The notes below the pieces were generated by a model that ran no database searches, had not been told where the DNA came from, and saw nothing but the letters and a program-made list of their open reading frames with translations. The position numbers were made by a program, and so were the translations under genes. From positions 1 to 18,210 of the forward strand of contig CAMAYM010000050.1 in the NCBI GenBank assembly GCA_945862495.1: DNA of 18,210 nt. The letters are read 5' to 3'. Positions 15,655-18,210 of the stretch are shown here, piece after piece (the first letter of the stretch is position 1; each line of letters begins with the position of its first letter). This DNA is from Bordetella parapertussis. Lineage in GTDB: Bacteria > Pseudomonadota > Gammaproteobacteria > Burkholderiales > Burkholderiaceae_B.

Positions 15655-18210
15655 ATGACTGAATCACATTTGACGCACGCAATGGCATGGTCTGGCGTAT
15701 TACGCCGTTTAAACAGCGCCAACCCAGATTTCATTGACTGGCTCCAAACTGCCCTAAAGGATGCGGTCAACGCCGAACGTATTGCCCATTGGTTTACTGA
15801 ACTTGCAGGCCAATCCGCACCTGATGCCTTCATGGACATCGCGCAATGCAAGAAAGTTCTACGACTTCTTCGCAAGCGAACGTTTTACACGTTAATGGTG
15901 CGCGACTTGGGCGGTCAGGCTGACCTTGAGGAGGTGGTGTGCGCTATGACTGCGCTTGCGGACCTGTGCGTCAGCCAAGCCTACCGCAGCGCACTGCAAG
16001 ACCTCCTTCCCACTCATGGCGTCCCTAGGGATCCTGCCTCGGGATTACCTCAGGAAATGATCATTATTGGCATGGGTAAACTTGGTGGTTGTGAGCTCAA
16101 CGTTTCTTCTGATATTGATTTAGTCATGCTTTACGGCGAAGAAGGCGAAACGGATGGCGTACGACCGATTAGTCATCATGAGTTTTATGCCAAACTCACC
16201 CGAAAGATGATGCCCATACTTTCTGAAGCGGATGCAGATGGACAAGTCTTTAGGACAGATCTGCGCTTGCGTCCGGATGGTGATTCTGGTCCAGTTGCTT
16301 GGAGCCTGGACGCGTTTGAACAGTATCTCTTTACGCAGGGTCGGGAGTGGGAGCGCTATGCATGGTTAAAAGGACGCGTCATTCCTGCCAAAGGTTTCGA
16401 TCAGAGCGACTCAACAGCCAGCCTGCAACAAGCAGAGAGTCTGAGACTGCCCTTTGTGTATCGAAAATATTTTGACTTTGATGCCTTGGCGGCTCTGCGG
16501 GCGTTACGTGAGCGTATTCGGCAAGACTGGCAGCGCAAAGCGTTGACGCGCCCCGGGGTCGAATCCACCCACAACATCAAACTCGGGGATGGCGGCATCA
16601 GAGAAATTGAGTTTGTTGTACAGCTTTCTCAACTCATTCGCGGTGGCCGAATGCCGGCACTCCAACAAAGAGGACTGCTGTCGGCCCTCGAAGTACAAAA
16701 ACGTGTCGGCATTCTCACTGAAGAAAATGCGGATAAGCTCGCGCAAGCCTATTGTTTTTTACGTCGGGTCGAACATGCGCTTCAATACGCCGAAGATGCG
16801 CAAACGCACCTATTGCCGCAAACACCTGAAAGAATGTCTGAGCTCGCTGCGGCAATGCGTATGACGCTCAAGGATTTTGAGTACACACTCAAACAACATC
16901 GCGACTTTGTCGAGCAAACGTTTCGCAATGCCTTTCGCATCGCAGGCCTTGAAGATGATCGACCGTCAGTGGACAGCGCGCCGAATGGCCAGCCGTTACA
17001 AAACTCACCTCCTGCGCAATCCGTCGAAGGCTCTGTACTCGAGCAAAATATTAAAAAATTCGAAGATCAGGCGAGTGCACTGACCACTCGGATTGACAGT
17101 TTTCTTGAGGGGCATCGTATTCGTGCGCTATCCACGACTAGTCGTAATCGCATTGATACTCTACTACCGATTGCACTTCATGCAGCCCTTCAAACCCAAC
17201 AACCGATGGTCACTGCGCTGCGGCTATTGGATTTGATCGAATCAATTGCGCAACGCAGTGCTTATGTCGCCTTGCTAGCCGAATATCCTGAGACGCTTGC
17301 GCGCATTGCGCGCATGATGGCCGCAAGCCCTTGGGCTGCACAATACCTCACTCAAAACCCTGTCGTGCTGGATAGCTTAATCGCGTGGCGAGCGCTCATG
17401 GAGCCGATTGATTACACACGTGTGCAAACCGCCATGCGTGCAGATCTTGATGCCTGTCTATTGCCTGATGGTAATGCCGATGTTGAGCAACAAATGAATA
17501 TGATGCGCGATATTCAGCGGCAAATCAGCTTTCAGCTGCTCGCACAAGATCTTGAGGGTGTGTTGACCGTTGAACAACTCGGCGATCAGCTTTCTGCGCT
17601 GGCAGATATGCTCCTCAACGAAACCTTGTCTAGAGTATGGCCTCTCGTCGCCAAACCGGATGACCAAGGAACTCCCCCGCCGATGAGAATGGCCATCATT
17701 GCCTATGGACGGCTCGGTGGCAAAGAACTTGGCTACTCTTCTGATTTAGATCTAGTCTACTTGTATGACGATACACGTGAGGATGCGACCGAGATTTACA
17801 CAAAACTTGGTCGCCGTATGACCTCTTGGTTGTCGACAATGACTTCTTCTGGTCGTCTTTATGAGGTAGATGTCCGATTGAGACCAGATGGCGATGCGGG
17901 TCTGCTTGCCGTCTCTGTCGAGGCATTTAAAACGTATCAATTCAACAAGGCTTGGCCCTGGGAACATCAGGCGATTACACGGGCGCGTTTTGCCGCAGGC
18001 GACGCCAGCGTTGGACAAGCGTTTGAGGAAATCCGACAAGAAGTACTCACGCTTAAGCGCGAACCGGAATCCTTTGCTGAAGAAGTGCGACAAATGCGTA
18101 AAAAAATGACGGTGGGACATCCGAATACAACCCAAGACTTTGACATCAAACATGACGCTGGCGGCATGGTTGACCTTGAATTTGTCACGCAATATCTCGT
18201 GTTAACCGAG
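15655..18210 (+). CDS. glnE: Bifunctional glutamine synthetase adenylyltransferase/adenylyl-removing enzyme (partial)
   Basis: The frame is open from ATG 15655 to the right edge: 852 residues of a family usually about 950 long. Two nucleotidyltransferase domains are visible. The N-terminal deadenylylase has GMGKLGGCELNVSSDIDLVM with acidic pair Asp153 and Asp155, then GDGGIREIEFVVQ. The C-terminal adenylylase has AYGRLGGKELGYSSDLDLVY with Asp697 and Asp699, and GGMVDLEFVTQY at the edge. These positions fall close to the E. coli pairs (173/175 and 701/703). The enzyme adds or removes AMP on glutamine synthetase in response to PII and glutamine, tuning nitrogen assimilation. The only irregularity is Cys in GGCELN where Arg is usual. 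No clear ribosome site precedes the ATG, and an in-frame TTG at 15637 is an alternative start. Confidence 0.96.
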   Translation, partial: MTESHLTHAMAWSGVLRRLNSANPDFIDWLQTALKDAVNAERIAHWFTELAGQSAPDAFMDIAQCKKVLRLLRKRTFYTLMVRDLGGQADLEEVVCAMTALADLCVSQAYRSALQDLLPTHGVPRDPASGLPQEMIIIGMGKLGGCELNVSSDIDLVMLYGEEGETDGVRPISHHEFYAKLTRKMMPILSEADADGQVFRTDLRLRPDGDSGPVAWSLDAFEQYLFTQGREWERYAWLKGRVIPAKGFDQSDSTASLQQAESLRLPFVYRKYFDFDALAALRALRERIRQDWQRKALTRPGVESTHNIKLGDGGIREIEFVVQLSQLIRGGRMPALQQRGLLSALEVQKRVGILTEENADKLAQAYCFLRRVEHALQYAEDAQTHLLPQTPERMSELAAAMRMTLKDFEYTLKQHRDFVEQTFRNAFRIAGLEDDRPSVDSAPNGQPLQNSPPAQSVEGSVLEQNIKKFEDQASALTTRIDSFLEGHRIRALSTTSRNRIDTLLPIALHAALQTQQPMVTALRLLDLIESIAQRSAYVALLAEYPETLARIARMMAASPWAAQYLTQNPVVLDSLIAWRALMEPIDYTRVQTAMRADLDACLLPDGNADVEQQMNMMRDIQRQISFQLLAQDLEGVLTVEQLGDQLSALADMLLNETLSRVWPLVAKPDDQGTPPPMRMAIIAYGRLGGKELGYSSDLDLVYLYDDTREDATEIYTKLGRRMTSWLSTMTSSGRLYEVDVRLRPDGDAGLLAVSVEAFKTYQFNKAWPWEHQAITRARFAAGDASVGQAFEEIRQEVLTLKREPESFAEEVRQMRKKMTVGHPNTTQDFDIKHDAGGMVDLEFVTQYLVLTE

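Noticed and set aside
1..18210. CRISPR array, tRNA, rRNA, transposase or integrase
   Set aside because: No regularly spaced repeats, cloverleaf sequence, rRNA sequence or recombinase motifs were seen on either strand by eye.

Overview
The window reads as the chromosome of a beta-proteobacterium of the order Burkholderiales, possibly an Alcaligenaceae-like lineage with moderate GC. The reasons are the adjacent parE-parC pair, the trxA-rho pair, the close fit of ParE, ParC, Rho and GlnE to beta-proteobacterial family features, and a yhdP homologue next to glnE. This taxonomy is inference from recalled family features; no search was run. Nearly all sequence is coding. There are no tRNA or rRNA genes, CRISPR arrays, transposases or obvious insertion sequences.

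Region 1 (1-3018, minus strand) is the upstream end of a type IVb pilus operon. It holds a PilL-like lipoprotein (VirB9-like segment plus TcpQ-type C-terminal domain), a lipoprotein secretin (PilN) and a PilO protein that runs off the left edge. The genes are tightly packed: the first two overlap by 4 bases and the next two are 2 bases apart. A strong hairpin terminator at 3105-3144 separates this operon from the genes upstream.

Region 2 (3154-9982, minus strand) holds a co-directional run parE, parC, a ferredoxin-domain flavin reductase, and a UgpB-like periplasmic binding protein, ending at that terminator. ParE and ParC form topoisomerase IV, which decatenates daughter chromosomes. The reductase is an electron-transfer enzyme without a clear partner here. 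The binding protein has no transporter genes beside it and appears to have lost several residues of the canonical glycerol-3-phosphate site.

Region 3 (about 9902-11884) is the divergent parE/trxA control region, thioredoxin, a hairpin and C-rich leader, and the transcription terminator gene rho. Rho ends only 2 bases from the convergent end of yhdP.

Region 4 (11887-18210) is yhdP, an AsmA-like envelope lipid-transport protein on the minus strand, and the divergently transcribed glnE, which regulates glutamine synthetase by adenylylation and is cut by the right edge.

Most of the window is conserved housekeeping sequence. The less ordinary parts are the pilus operon (a composite PilL-like protein and no pilM between pilL and pilN), the divergent orphan UgpB-like protein, the probable non-ATG starts of parE, yhdP and ugpB, and several regulatory-looking repeats between genes. 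I found no clear evidence of a wholly undescribed system.
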